64,000 bases of DNA from DASQBT01 sp049578545 (GTDB taxonomy: Bacteria > Pseudomonadota > Gammaproteobacteria > Burkholderiales > Thiobacillaceae): positions 4,086 through 68,085 of the forward strand of contig JBAUMF010000022.1 of assembly GCA_049578545.1 (NCBI GenBank), read 5' to 3'. The position numbers and the translations under genes are program-made. A model generated the notes under the pieces. The model was given only the letters and a program-made list of their open reading frames with translations. It searched no databases and had not been told where the DNA came from. Position 1 is the stretch's first letter. Each line of letters opens with the position of its first letter. Below, piece by piece: positions 25,287-35,023 of this stretch.

Positions 25287-27356
25287 TTACTTTTCGGTAC
25301 GCGCCAAGAGGGAAAGCAATTCGGTTTGAGCACTATAGGGCTTGGCACGGCGCGGGCTGCGGCGATGATAGCTGCCATCCGACCTCATGTCCCAGGCTTG
25401 TTGGTTGTCCTTCAAATAGGGGCGCAGCCCTTCCTGTATAACCCGTTTTTTCAGTTTTGGTTCCAGCACCGGAAAGCAGCTTTCGATGCGGCGGAAGAAG
25501 TTGCGGTCCATCCAGTCTGCACTGGACAGGTAAACCTGTTCGTTCCCGCCGTTACCAAAGTAGAACACCCGGGTGTGTTCGAGAAAACGACCCACAACGG
25601 AACGCACCCGGATGTTGTCAGAAATTCCGGGAATACCGGGTTTGAGGGCGCACATGCCCCGCACGATCAGGTCGATCTTGACGCCTGCCTGCGAGGCGGC
25701 ATAAAGCGCAGCGATCACGGCGGGTTCCAGAAGGGCATTCATTTTCGCGATGATGGCAGCAGGCCGGCCGGCTTTGGCCTGCTCTGACTCGCGCCCGATG
25801 GCTGCAATGATTTCGCTGTGCAGGGTGAATGGCGACTGCCAGAGTTGATTGAGCTTGCCTGCCCGGCCCAGACCGGTGAGTTGAACAAAAAGGTTATGTA
25901 CGTCTGCAGTAAGGGCTTCGTTGCAGGTCAGCAAACCAAAGTCGGTATACAGGCGGGCAGTGCGGGCATTGTAGTTGCCCGTGCCGAGGTGGGCATAACG
26001 CCTGAGCTGTCCTTCCTCGCGGCGTACAACCAGGGCCATCTTGGCATGGGTCTTGTGCCCCACCACGCCATAGACAACGTGGGCACCGGCCTCTTCCAGC
26101 CGGGCCGCCCAGTTGATATTGGCTTCCTCATCGAAGCGTGCCATCAATTCCACCACGACCGTAACTTCCTTGCCTTGGCTGGCGGCGGACATCAGCGCGC
26201 TCATCAGTTGGGAATCGGCGCCAGTGCGGTAAACCGTCTGCTTGATTGCCATGACCTGTGAGTCGTGCGAGGCCTGCTCAATAAAGTCGATGACAGGCTG
26301 GAACGATTCAAAAGGATGGTGCAGGAGCACATCGCCCTTGCGGATTACGTCAAAAATGTTGTCGATCTTGGCAAGCCGTGCCGGCAATTGGGGAACAAAG
26401 GGAGCAAATTTCAGGTCGGGTCGATCGACCCAGTCCGGAACCCGTATCAGACGAACCAGATTGACCGGCCCATGCTCCTGATAAAGATCATCTTCGCCCA
26501 GAGCGAACTGTGCCAGCAGAAACTTTGCCATCGAATCGGAACAGTTGTCAGCCACTTCGAGGCGGACACCGGCGCCATAATTGCGCTGAGGCAATTCACC
26601 CTGAAGCGCCTGCCGAAGGTTCTTGATCTCTTCCTCGTCCACGAACAGATCCGAGTTGCGTGTCACACGGAACTGGTAACAACCTTCAACCGTCATGCCG
26701 GTAAACAACTCACCCACATGCGCATGCAGTATTGAGGAGAGGAAGACAAAGCCGTATTCGCAGCCAGCAATTTCGCTTGGCATGCGAATGACCCGGGGCA
26801 GCGCTCTGGGTGCCTGAACGACAGCAACACCGGTGTTGCGTCCGAATGCATCCTTGCCCTTGAGTTCGACGATGAAATTCAGGCTCTTGTTCAGTACCCG
26901 TGGAAAAGGATGGGCCGGGTCCAGTCCGAGCGGGGTCAGCACGGGCATCAGCTCGCGAAAAAAATAATCCTTGATCCAGGCTGCCTGATTTTCAGTCCAG
27001 TGGGTGCGGCGGATAAAGCGTATGCCTTCTGCAGCGAGCGCGGGCAGGATGCTTTCGTTGAGAAGTTCATATTGACGATCGACCAGTTCGTGAGCTTTCA
27101 GGCATACTGCTTTATAGGCCTGTCGGGGCGTAAGACCGTCGGGGGAAAGGCTGACTACGCCTGCATTGATCTGTTCCTTCAGCCCTGCGACACGGACCTC
27201 GAAAAATTCGTCCAGGTTGCTGCTGACTATACAAAGGAAACGCAACCTTTCCAGCAAAGGGGTCGATTCCTCTTCAGCCTGAGCCAGCACTCGGCGCTGA
27301 AAGGCGAGAATGCCCAATTCCCGGTTGAGCAGATGTTCGGGCTGAGGTAGTTTCAT
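25287..27356 (-). CDS. ppk1: Polyphosphate kinase 1
   Basis: A 689-residue enzyme that makes polyphosphate from ATP. Its start MKLPQPEHLLNRELGILAFQ matches the family N domain; the PLD-like C domains hold the phosphorylated and accessory His in HKTHAKMAL and AHLGTGNYN, with the distal VVELMARFDEEANI and SSADWMDRNF. The longer frame from 27626 has residues unlike the family. It is divergent from the CYTH-CHAD gene with only 69 bases between them, where I see no Pho box. Confidence 0.95.
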   Translation of the reverse strand: MKLPQPEHLLNRELGILAFQRRVLAQAEEESTPLLERLRFLCIVSSNLDEFFEVRVAGLKEQINAGVVSLSPDGLTPRQAYKAVCLKAHELVDRQYELLNESILPALAAEGIRFIRRTHWTENQAAWIKDYFFRELMPVLTPLGLDPAHPFPRVLNKSLNFIVELKGKDAFGRNTGVAVVQAPRALPRVIRMPSEIAGCEYGFVFLSSILHAHVGELFTGMTVEGCYQFRVTRNSDLFVDEEEIKNLRQALQGELPQRNYGAGVRLEVADNCSDSMAKFLLAQFALGEDDLYQEHGPVNLVRLIRVPDWVDRPDLKFAPFVPQLPARLAKIDNIFDVIRKGDVLLHHPFESFQPVIDFIEQASHDSQVMAIKQTVYRTGADSQLMSALMSAASQGKEVTVVVELMARFDEEANINWAARLEEAGAHVVYGVVGHKTHAKMALVVRREEGQLRRYAHLGTGNYNARTARLYTDFGLLTCNEALTADVHNLFVQLTGLGRAGKLNQLWQSPFTLHSEIIAAIGRESEQAKAGRPAAIIAKMNALLEPAVIAALYAASQAGVKIDLIVRGMCALKPGIPGISDNIRVRSVVGRFLEHTRVFYFGNGGNEQVYLSSADWMDRNFFRRIESCFPVLEPKLKKRVIQEGLRPYLKDNQQAWDMRSDGSYHRRSPRRAKPYSAQTELLSLLARTEK

Positions 27357-27425
27357 TCTGATGGTTGGTATATACAGGTTGCTGAATGCTAACAAACTTG
27401 AGCTTCTTCCATCTATCGCGACCCA

Positions 27426-28922
27426 ATGACAGCTAACGGCAAGGAAATCGAACTCAAGCTTTTGCTGCCAGCAGGCACAAAGAGCCTGATGAGTCATCCG
27501 CGCATGGCTGCGAAGCCTGCAAGTCGGCAACGGCTGCAGACAATCTATTTCGATACACCCGATTTCAAACTGGCTGAACGCGGCATTGCGCTTCGGGTGA
27601 GACGTATCGGCCGGCGCTGGATTCAAACCCTCAAGGTCGAAGGCAATTCAAGCGGCGGTCTGAGCACCCGGGGCGAACTGGAAGTGCCGGTATCCGGCCC
27701 TGGTATCGAGTTCGAACGCTTTCCACCTGAGGCTGAAAAGTATGTTCCCAATTCATTGCGGAAGAAGCTGGTGCCGGTTTTTGAAACCCGGTTTGCACGA
27801 CGCAGCAGGCAGGTGAACGGTATCAGGGGAAGCCAAATCGAAGTCGCTCTGGACGAAGGTGAGATCCGTGCCGGCGAAAGGACGGAATGGATCCAGGAGC
27901 TTGAACTGGAGCTCAAGAGCGGTCGGCCGGACGCATTGTTTGCCCTGGCCATGGAACTGGGCGAGATGGTTCCACTGTGGCCCTTTGACCGCAGCAAGGC
28001 CGAGCGCGGTGTCTGCCTGGCTAGAAATATAGGCGCTGCGCCAATCAAGGCAAAATTTCCCGCCCTGGATCGGCGACTGCCGCCTGCCGATGCGTGGCGT
28101 GTGATTGCCACCCAGTGCCTGCGACAGCTTTCAGCCAACCTGCCGGGGATCGGGTATGCCAATGATCCCGAATACCTGCATCAGGCGCGAGTGGCGCTGC
28201 GGCGTTTTCGCTCGTCCTATAGCCTGTTCAAGCGCGGCCTTCCGCTTCCGCTGGTCTTGCTGGGAGAACTCAGGAAACTCAATACCGTGTTCGGGCCCGC
28301 GCGGGACTGGGATGTGTTTTGTACCGAAACGCTTCCCCCCCTGCGTGCCGCCCTGCCTGACAGCGGGCCGCTTGAACAGTTGGCCGGGCGGGCAGACCAC
28401 GCCCGTCGACATACTCACGATCAGGTAAAGGCTTACCTGCAATCGCCAGCCTGCGGTCGATTATTGCTGGGCCTTGGGCGTCACCTGGAGGAATCACACC
28501 GTCATTTTGTTGTGGAGTTGGGTGACCCCGACCTTGGGGATTTTGCTGCCCGTCATCTTAAAAAGCGTTACCGGCAGATGAGGGCCATCCTGGCAAACCC
28601 GGTAACGGGCGTGGCGGAGCGGCATCGGCTTCGCATCAGCATCAAGCGGTTGCGCTACACGCTCGACTGTTTTTCAAGCCTGTATTCAGAGGGGGCGGTG
28701 GCCGGCATGACAGCAGCGCTTGCAGACTTGCAGACAATTTTGGGGAACATGAATGATATGGCGGTGGCTGACCGTTTGATGGCATCCATGGAGGACGATT
28801 CGGCGGAACTTCAACGTGCACGCGATTTGGTACATGGCTGGCTGGCCGCAACCGGGCTAAAATCGGAAAAAAAGCTAGGCAGCGCTTTACAAAAGTTTTC
28901 CAGAATCAAGCGCTTTTGGTAA
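27426..28922 (+). CDS. CYTH-CHAD inorganic triphosphatase / polyphosphate-binding protein
   Basis: A 498-residue protein with an N-terminal CYTH tunnel domain (1-200) and a C-terminal CHAD domain (about 215-495). KEIELKLLL at 6-14 gives the signature acidic/basic strand of CYTH triphosphatases (ExExK), and RVRRIGRRWIQTLK, ARRSRQ add basic residues. CHAD has the typical His/Arg-rich helices (YLHQARVALRRFR, HRLRISIKRLRY) known to bind polyphosphate. It is divergent from ppk1 across 69 bases, so polyphosphate metabolism is the likely setting. It is followed by a two-component regulator gene. Confidence 0.92.
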   Translation: MTANGKEIELKLLLPAGTKSLMSHPRMAAKPASRQRLQTIYFDTPDFKLAERGIALRVRRIGRRWIQTLKVEGNSSGGLSTRGELEVPVSGPGIEFERFPPEAEKYVPNSLRKKLVPVFETRFARRSRQVNGIRGSQIEVALDEGEIRAGERTEWIQELELELKSGRPDALFALAMELGEMVPLWPFDRSKAERGVCLARNIGAAPIKAKFPALDRRLPPADAWRVIATQCLRQLSANLPGIGYANDPEYLHQARVALRRFRSSYSLFKRGLPLPLVLLGELRKLNTVFGPARDWDVFCTETLPPLRAALPDSGPLEQLAGRADHARRHTHDQVKAYLQSPACGRLLLGLGRHLEESHRHFVVELGDPDLGDFAARHLKKRYRQMRAILANPVTGVAERHRLRISIKRLRYTLDCFSSLYSEGAVAGMTAALADLQTILGNMNDMAVADRLMASMEDDSAELQRARDLVHGWLAATGLKSEKKLGSALQKFSRIKRFW

Positions 28923-29016
28923 ACGCGGCCTATTGGCCATGGCGAAAGATAAACCATACTTCCTGGGGAAGAAGATGAACCCGTTATCCAAAATTCAGTC
29001 CGCAATGGAGCACAGG

Positions 29017-29706
29017 ATGAAGATCGCCTTTCTTGAAGATGACGCCAGCTTCGCGCCCATGGTGGTGGATTGGTTGACCGAAGCTGGCCACCACGTGGAC
29101 TGGTTTCGCACCGGGCGTGACTTCATCCGGGCACTCAGTGAGGAACGCTATGATGTTTGCCTTCTCGACTGGATGGTCCCTGATATTACGGGCCCGGAGG
29201 TCATGGCCAATCTCAAGCTCAAGGGCGTATTGCCCCCGGTGATCTTCCTGACCGGCCGCGACTCGGAAGAAGACGTGGTTTCCGCCATTCAGGCAGGGGC
29301 TGATGACTATATCGTCAAACCGCCGGCCAAGGGCATTCTGATCGCGCGCATACATGCTGTGGCTAGGCGTTGCGCCTCCAAGCTTCGACCTGAGCCGGTA
29401 CAGGATTTCGGTCACATCAAAGTGGATTTTGCTAATCGTCGATTCCAGGTGGGTGGCGCGACGATCAAGTTGACGGAAAAGGAAACGGAGCTCGCGCTCT
29501 ATCTTTTCAGCCGCATCGGCACGCTGTTGCCGCGGGGACACCTGATTCAGGTGGTTTGGGGATCCAGCCCCGAAATCGATACGCGGACGGTGGATGTGCA
29601 TGTCAGTCATCTGCGTGGAAAACTTGATCTGACTCCAGAATCAGGCTGGCGCCTGAGTTCGGTCTATCGCCAGGGTTATCGTCTGGAACGACTGGAAGAC
29701 CAATAA
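29017..29706 (+). CDS. OmpR/PhoB-family response regulator
   Basis: A 229-residue regulator from ATG 29017. The receiver has FLEDDASF, phosphoacceptor Asp51 in LLDWMVPD, Thr in FLTGRD and Lys101 in IVKPPAKG. The C-terminal winged-helix domain is complete (EKETELALYLF, LIQVVWGSS, RTVDVHVSHLRGKL, YRQGYRL). It probably regulates genes with the CHASE2 kinase encoded two genes on. It lies 4 bases before the LysM-FecR gene and 94 bases after the CYTH-CHAD gene. Confidence 0.88.
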   Translation: MKIAFLEDDASFAPMVVDWLTEAGHHVDWFRTGRDFIRALSEERYDVCLLDWMVPDITGPEVMANLKLKGVLPPVIFLTGRDSEEDVVSAIQAGADDYIVKPPAKGILIARIHAVARRCASKLRPEPVQDFGHIKVDFANRRFQVGGATIKLTEKETELALYLFSRIGTLLPRGHLIQVVWGSSPEIDTRTVDVHVSHLRGKLDLTPESGWRLSSVYRQGYRLERLEDQ

Positions 29707-29710
29707 CGGC

Positions 29711-31342
29711 ATGATCACGCGAGCAGCACTTGTGGGCGGGCTGCTGCTGGCTTCCACAGCGTGGGCAGATCAGCCAGGCATGGTCGAATGGCGCTATACA
29801 ATCCGTCCAGGCGATACCCTGATTGGCATATCCGCGAACTATCTGGCCAATCCGCTCAACTGGCCGGCTTTGCAGAAATTGAATCGAGTCGCTCAACCTC
29901 GTCGCCTGCCGCCGGGGTCTGTGCTGCGCATACCCATCGCCTGGCTGCGACAGCAGCCAGCCGAGGCACGTGTCGAGGCGGCGAACGGTGATGCACGGGC
30001 GCAATTGCCTGGTGAACCTGGCATGCATGCGTTAACGGCCGGTACCGCATTGCCTGCAGGCAGTCAAGTTGAAACCGGAGATCGGGGTGTGGTCGTACTT
30101 GTTTTTGCCGACGGCTCAAGACTCAGACTGCAGCCTCAATCGCGTCTCGCGTTGGATATTGTCAGCGTCTACGCCGGCGGTGGCATGGTGGACACCCGTG
30201 CCCGATTGCAGCATGGGCGGGTTGAACTGGAAGCCAACCCGGTCAAGAAGCCCGGCAATCGCCTGGAAGTGCAAACGCCGTCTGCTCTGGCAGCAGTAAG
30301 GGGAACCCGGTTCCGTGTCTCGGCTGATGATGCCGTCATGCATGAAGAGACTGTGGAGGGATTGGTCGGCGTGAGCGCCCAACAGACTGAAGTGAAGGTG
30401 GCTCAGGCTCAGGGCACTGTGGCAGAAACCGGCAAACCCCCGGCAACGCCCGTTGCGTTGTTGCCCAGCCCAGACACAAGCACACTCCCTGCGTTGCTGG
30501 AACATTACCCTTTGCGATTTCCTTTGCCAGCAATGAATGGCGCGGTCGCATGGCAGGGCCAGATTGCCCCGGACACCCAATTTGAAAATGTGTTGCTGGA
30601 GCAACGTGTTACGGGCCCGGTTCTGGTATTTCCCAACTTGCCCAATGGAAATTATTTCTTGCGCCTGCGTGCAATCGATGCACTCGGTTTGCAGGGTCTG
30701 GATGGACTGCATGCGTTCGCGGTCCATGCCCATCCGTTTGCACCCTTGTTGACTGACCCTGCTGACAAGGCACAGGTGCGAAATGATCAGCCCAGGCTGG
30801 CCTGGACCAGGTCAACAGAAGCGGCAGCCTACCAGGTTCAGGTTGCACACGACGAAGCCTTTACCCGGCTGGTCGACGATGTGGCCAGTACTCCTGAAAA
30901 TGAATTCCGTGTCACCAAGCCACTTGGCGAGGGCACTTATTTCTGGCGAGCAGCGAGTCTGACGGACACCGGCGTGGCCGGCCCCTGGACGAACAGCCAG
31001 CGTTTTGCCTACAAGGCGCTGCCGCATGCCCCCGAACTCAAAAAGCCGGCACAGGTTGCGGCCGATACGCTCAGTGTGCCACTGCCTTCTATCGAGCAAG
31101 GCCAGCACTACGAGCTCCTGTTTGCGCGCGATCAACAGCTGAAGGATATCTTCTGGCAGGGTGCCCCACAAAACAATGCGGCAGTTATGCCCCGCCCACC
31201 CGCCGGCCAATATTTTCTGGCTGTCCGGGCAGTTGAGCAGGATGGCACGGCGGGGCCTTACGGCATACAGGTGATCAACGTACCGAGCAATTTCCCCCAG
31301 TGGTTGATCCCGCTCGCCCCAGCACTCATGCTCCTGCTCTGA
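29711..31342 (+). CDS. LysM-FecR domain exported protein
   Basis: A 543-residue exported protein: signal peptide (MITRAALVGGLLLASTAWA), LysM at about 28-75 (YTIRPGDTLIGISANYL ... GSVLRIP) for peptidoglycan binding, a FecR-like beta-domain at about 95-205 (VVVLVFADGSRLRLQP, AVRGTRFRVSADD), and two fibronectin-like segments toward the end, before a C-terminal hydrophobic stretch of about 15 residues (FPQWLIPLAPALMLLL). It starts 4 bases after the response regulator stop and is followed at 13 bases by the CHASE2 kinase. It looks like an envelope sensor or scaffold within this operon. Confidence 0.82.
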   Translation: MITRAALVGGLLLASTAWADQPGMVEWRYTIRPGDTLIGISANYLANPLNWPALQKLNRVAQPRRLPPGSVLRIPIAWLRQQPAEARVEAANGDARAQLPGEPGMHALTAGTALPAGSQVETGDRGVVVLVFADGSRLRLQPQSRLALDIVSVYAGGGMVDTRARLQHGRVELEANPVKKPGNRLEVQTPSALAAVRGTRFRVSADDAVMHEETVEGLVGVSAQQTEVKVAQAQGTVAETGKPPATPVALLPSPDTSTLPALLEHYPLRFPLPAMNGAVAWQGQIAPDTQFENVLLEQRVTGPVLVFPNLPNGNYFLRLRAIDALGLQGLDGLHAFAVHAHPFAPLLTDPADKAQVRNDQPRLAWTRSTEAAAYQVQVAHDEAFTRLVDDVASTPENEFRVTKPLGEGTYFWRAASLTDTGVAGPWTNSQRFAYKALPHAPELKKPAQVAADTLSVPLPSIEQGQHYELLFARDQQLKDIFWQGAPQNNAAVMPRPPAGQYFLAVRAVEQDGTAGPYGIQVINVPSNFPQWLIPLAPALMLLL

Positions 31343-31355
31343 ATCCAATTCGAAG

Positions 31356-33587
31356 ATGAAGCGCCTGCTTTACGACGAACGTTTGCGGGCAGCGCTGATC
31401 CTGGCCGGTGTCGCCCTTCTGGCAACTCTGACCGGCATTTTTTCCCGCGTCGACAATCTTCTCTACGATCTTGGCCAGCGGCTGCATACTAAACCGGCAC
31501 CAGCGCAGATTGTCATCGTGGCAATCGATGAGGAAAGCCTCTCACAACTCGGACGCTGGCCATGGTCGCGACGCATCCATGCCAGTCTGGTAGACAAGCT
31601 CAGGGAAGAGGGTGCTCGAGTCATCGGGCTGGACATCATTTTTGCCGAGCCTGATACAGCCGACCAACCCGCAGACGCGGCATTGGTTCAGGCGGTCAAG
31701 GATGCCAGCAATGTCGTGCTGCCGGTGCTGCTTGAGCATACGCGCCACAATGGCCCGATTCTCGAGGTTCTGCCGATACCCGATTTGACCGCGGCGGCTG
31801 CCGGACTGGGCCGGGTTCATGCTGAACTCAGTGAAGATGGCATCGCGCGTGGAGTTTATCTGTGGGAGGGGGTGGGCGAACCACGCTGGCCACTTTTTGC
31901 GGAGGCCGTTCTTGACGCGGGAAGACTGCCATTCCCAGGGCGGGTCGAGCGGCCTACAGAACTGAATGATCCCAATCCCTTTGCCCTGGTGCGTTATTCA
32001 CCGCGCCGGGTGCCCTTCCTGGGGCCGCCTGGGCACATCAATTCGTTGCCCTATGTTCAGGTGTTGACTGGCCGGTTTCCCAAAGGACTCTTCAAGGACA
32101 AGATTGTGCTCGTGGGTGCAACGGCCTCGGGACTCGGCGACCGTCTGCCCACGCCGGTTTCGGGACTTACAGAACCGATGCCAGGCGTCGAGTTCCATGC
32201 CAATACGATTGCAGCGATGGGAGAGGGGGCGCTCATTGTCGAATCGCCGCGCTGGTTCACGCTGATATTGACCGCTTTGATTGCACTGCTTCCTGTCCCG
32301 CTTCTGGCAAGCCTTTCTCCCCGCAGCGGTTTGATAACGAGCCTGGGCCTGATCCTGCTGGTGATTCTGTTTTCCCTGATCGCGCCTTCGATGCTTCAGG
32401 TCTGGTTTCCTCCCTCCGGCAGCCTGCTGGCCCTGCTGGTGGCCTACCCGGTCTGGAGTTGGCGCCGACTGGAGTCGGCCACACGCTTTCTCGATCGGGA
32501 AATCAGGCAGCTGTCACATGAACTGCAGCGCTCGGCCATTGTATTGGCGCCAGCGCAAACTGCCAAGGGTGCCGATCCGTTTGCCCTGCGCATCCACCAA
32601 ATCCAGAATGCCTCACGGCGAGTTCGTGCACTGCGCAGCCTGATTGACCAGGTGATTGAATCCATGCCACATGGCGTCGTGGCGCTCGATCAGACCGGCA
32701 AGGTGCGGCTTGCCAACCGGCATGCGCAGGATTGGCTCAAGGTGGAAAAGGAGTTGCCCGCACCGGACGAATTGCGATTCCCGGACGACGGAACAGCAGA
32801 ACACCAGCGTGAAGTGGAAGGCAGCGATGGGCAGGCCTTGTTGGTCGAGTCTGCCCCAATGAACAGCGCGGATCTGAACCAGGTCATCAATCTGGTGGAT
32901 ATCACTCCAGTAAAACAACTGGAACGCGAGCGGCGCGAAACGCTGGCCTTCCTGTCCCACGACATTCGCGCGCCGCTTGCACTGGCCGTGGCAGAAATGG
33001 GTGCCCAATCCGCTTCGCCACAAACGCTGGCCAGATTGCGCAGTCAGCTGTCGCGCGCGCTGGAGCTGGCCGAAGAGTTTTTGCAGACAGCTCGAGCCGA
33101 GATTGCTGACAGCAGCAGGTTCCAGGAGCTGGATGTGGCTGCACTGCTTCATCAGGCGGTCGACATGGTGTATGACTTTGCCAAAAGCAGGCAGGTCAGA
33201 CTGGTGCGGCAGATACCGGATGAGCCGGTCTGGGTGAGGGGGGAATTCGGCTTGCTGGAACGCGCCGCCTTCAATCTTGTACAGAATGCGGTCAAATATA
33301 CGCGCCCAAATAGCGAAGTGGAGGTGACCTTGTGCCCGCAACAGGGTTATGCGCGGGTCGAGGTGCATGACCACGGCCCGGGCATTCCCCGGGATCAGTT
33401 GCCCTTGCTGTTTCGCCGTTTCTCACGTTTGGATGGCACCTCTGAAAGTGGCGCAGGGCTCGGTCTGTACTTTGTCCAGGTTACCGCAGCCAAGCATGGG
33501 GGTAGGGTATGGGCGGAATCGGCAATAGGGGAAGGGGCGAGGTTCTATCTCGAGGTGCCGCTGGCGCAACGTCCAGAGTTGGGATGA
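31356..33587 (+). CDS. CHASE2-domain sensor histidine kinase
   Basis: A 743-residue membrane kinase. An N-terminal helix is followed by a periplasmic CHASE2 domain (about 30-280, with IVIVAIDEESLSQLGRWPWSR and ARVIGLDIIFAEPD), three transmembrane helices (about 295-375), a PAS-like segment (about 430-520) and the kinase: H-box LSHDIRAPLA with His535, N-box NLVQNAVKYT, G1 DHGPGIP and G2 GAGLGL. It should sense an extracytoplasmic signal and phosphorylate the regulator encoded at 29017. The LysM-FecR protein between them is a plausible partner. Confidence 0.9.
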   Translation: MKRLLYDERLRAALILAGVALLATLTGIFSRVDNLLYDLGQRLHTKPAPAQIVIVAIDEESLSQLGRWPWSRRIHASLVDKLREEGARVIGLDIIFAEPDTADQPADAALVQAVKDASNVVLPVLLEHTRHNGPILEVLPIPDLTAAAAGLGRVHAELSEDGIARGVYLWEGVGEPRWPLFAEAVLDAGRLPFPGRVERPTELNDPNPFALVRYSPRRVPFLGPPGHINSLPYVQVLTGRFPKGLFKDKIVLVGATASGLGDRLPTPVSGLTEPMPGVEFHANTIAAMGEGALIVESPRWFTLILTALIALLPVPLLASLSPRSGLITSLGLILLVILFSLIAPSMLQVWFPPSGSLLALLVAYPVWSWRRLESATRFLDREIRQLSHELQRSAIVLAPAQTAKGADPFALRIHQIQNASRRVRALRSLIDQVIESMPHGVVALDQTGKVRLANRHAQDWLKVEKELPAPDELRFPDDGTAEHQREVEGSDGQALLVESAPMNSADLNQVINLVDITPVKQLERERRETLAFLSHDIRAPLALAVAEMGAQSASPQTLARLRSQLSRALELAEEFLQTARAEIADSSRFQELDVAALLHQAVDMVYDFAKSRQVRLVRQIPDEPVWVRGEFGLLERAAFNLVQNAVKYTRPNSEVEVTLCPQQGYARVEVHDHGPGIPRDQLPLLFRRFSRLDGTSESGAGLGLYFVQVTAAKHGGRVWAESAIGEGARFYLEVPLAQRPELG

Positions 33588-33681
33588 ATCATCGGACCTT
33601 GCCGCCCGACTGATTAATCCAACAGAGGTCGGGGCCGCTCTATCAGGCTCCAGTTCACTCAGGTTTGCTCTGGACATTCAC

Positions 33682-33699
33682 CTGTAATCGGACTGTAAT
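33682..33699 (+). promoter_or_regulatory. Pho-box-like direct repeat upstream of sixA
   Basis: Two identical CTGTAAT heptamers at 33682-33688 and 33693-33699 are spaced 11 bases apart, the geometry of the PhoB-binding Pho box (consensus CTGTCAT repeats). It lies 59 bases before the sixA ATG. It is weaker than consensus in position five, so PhoB control is a hypothesis. It could act for sixA in a polyphosphate context. Confidence 0.4.
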
Positions 33700-33757
33700 C
33701 AAAGCCGAATATTGTGCCGTCCACCGCACATACGAATTAATTGATAAGGAAAAGACC

Positions 33758-34207
33758 ATGCACCTGCTGTTATGGCGTCATGCCGAAGCCGAGGATGGAG
33801 CCGACGACCTGGCCCGGAGGCTTACTTCGCGTGGCAGGAAGCAGGCAGAGCGGGTGGCGGCCTGGCTCACAGCGATTTTGCCGAATGAGGCAAAAATATT
33901 GGTCAGCCCGGCGGTACGGGCGCAGCAGACAGCCCGTGCCCTGGGACGCGAGATGGAAACGAGGGATGAAGTTGCGCCAGGCGTGGATCCTGATGCCGTG
34001 CTGCAGACTGCAGGCTGGCCCGATGGACCGGAATGGGTTCTGGTGGTGGGGCATCAGCCGACCCTAGGACTGGTGGCAGCGGAACTGCTGGGTACGCCTG
34101 ATTGCCTGAGCCTGCGCAAGGGTGGGCTGATGTGGTTTGAATCGCGCAAGCGTAACCGGGAAACCCAGGTGGTGTTGAGGGCGGTGATCGGCCCCGATCT
34201 GATTTAA
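33758..34207 (+). CDS. sixA: SixA-type phosphohistidine phosphatase (histidine phosphatase family)
   Basis: A 149-residue protein from ATG 33758. The RHA motif LWRHAEAEDG holds the catalytic His, LVSPAVRAQQTA the second Arg, and VVGHQPTLG the conserved second His. It matches SixA, which removes phosphate from phosphohistidine domains such as NPr/PtsH or hybrid kinases. It lies after the CHASE2 kinase, so a role in that phosphorelay is possible. A Pho-box-like repeat lies upstream. Confidence 0.87.
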   Translation: MHLLLWRHAEAEDGADDLARRLTSRGRKQAERVAAWLTAILPNEAKILVSPAVRAQQTARALGREMETRDEVAPGVDPDAVLQTAGWPDGPEWVLVVGHQPTLGLVAAELLGTPDCLSLRKGGLMWFESRKRNRETQVVLRAVIGPDLI

Positions 34208-34514
34208 GGAACCGCTGATTATGTCCTCCGTGAGCTGCGTTCATCACGAGACCTGCTCAGAGGCGAGGCACGGGACGACGGTCGTATTCGTACACTGCCT
34301 GGGAGTGCGGCAACGCAGATGGACAGGTTGGCCGCTGCGCTCGAAACTCGCCTACGGCGCTGCGTGCGTGGACTTGTTTTCGCTCAAACCCAATGAGCAG
34401 GGGTCTGGCAGGCGTTCTGCCTTATCGCGCGGCTTGGCTTTGCAGAATGACTGCGACCTGCGCGTCGCTTCGCGCACCTCTTCCCGCCAAGCTGCCTGCG
34501 GGGCCATGCGGGGC
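34208..34514. other. Stretch of about 300 bases without a clear gene
   Basis: It lies between sixA and the convergent CheY-like gene. The sixA frame stays open past its stop codon for about 60 codons, but no domain or start is visible, so this is probably chance. A 127-codon plus frame from 34221 has an unnatural composition. I see no terminator with a T-run. Confidence 0.35.
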
Positions 34515-34913
34515 TCAACCAGAGCTTCCCTGAGTTGCCCGGCTTGTTCCAAACAGCCGGGCAATTTCCCTGCCCAGAGCATCTGCGGCAAACGGCTTGG
34601 TTAAGAATCCATCCACTCCATAGCGGCGGGCAATGGCCTGCTTTTCTCCTTCGGACTCGGCCGAGATCATCACGATGCGGATACCGGCCATGGCCGGATA
34701 GGCGCGTACTTTCTGCACCAGTTCCAGGCCGCTCATCTCGGGCATGACCCAGTCGGTCAGCAATAGATCGTAGCGGTTCTTCTTCAGCAGCGACCATGCC
34801 AGGAAGGCCGAGTCAGCTTCGGCAATGGTCACATCTGGCACGTTCTTCAAGGCCGATCGGATCATTTTCCGCACCGTCAGAAAATCATCCACCACCAGAA
34901 CATTCAAACTCAC
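34515..34913 (-). CDS. CheY-like single-domain response regulator
   Basis: A 132-residue receiver from GTG 34913 (beginning SLNVLVVDD). Acidic pair Asp9/Asp10, phospho-acceptor Asp54 in LTDWVMPEMSGLEL, Ser in MISAES and Lys in LTKPFAAD are all in place. There is no output domain, as for CheY of chemotaxis. It is divergent from the fliF operon, with 110 bases between, so motility control is a plausible role, but no che gene is in the window. A GGGGG-rich ribosome site lies about 9 bases before the GTG. Confidence 0.82.
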   Translation of the reverse strand: MSLNVLVVDDFLTVRKMIRSALKNVPDVTIAEADSAFLAWSLLKKNRYDLLLTDWVMPEMSGLELVQKVRAYPAMAGIRIVMISAESEGEKQAIARRYGVDGFLTKPFAADALGREIARLFGTSRATQGSSG

Positions 34914-35023
34914 TTGGCAGCACCCCCTTGCGGCTATAATCCCATGAAAGCTCGTGTTGTTCACGCATGGCCGCACAATACCGATTTTGGAGGAACGGCG
35001 CATTTTTCATCCAGCTAAACCCT

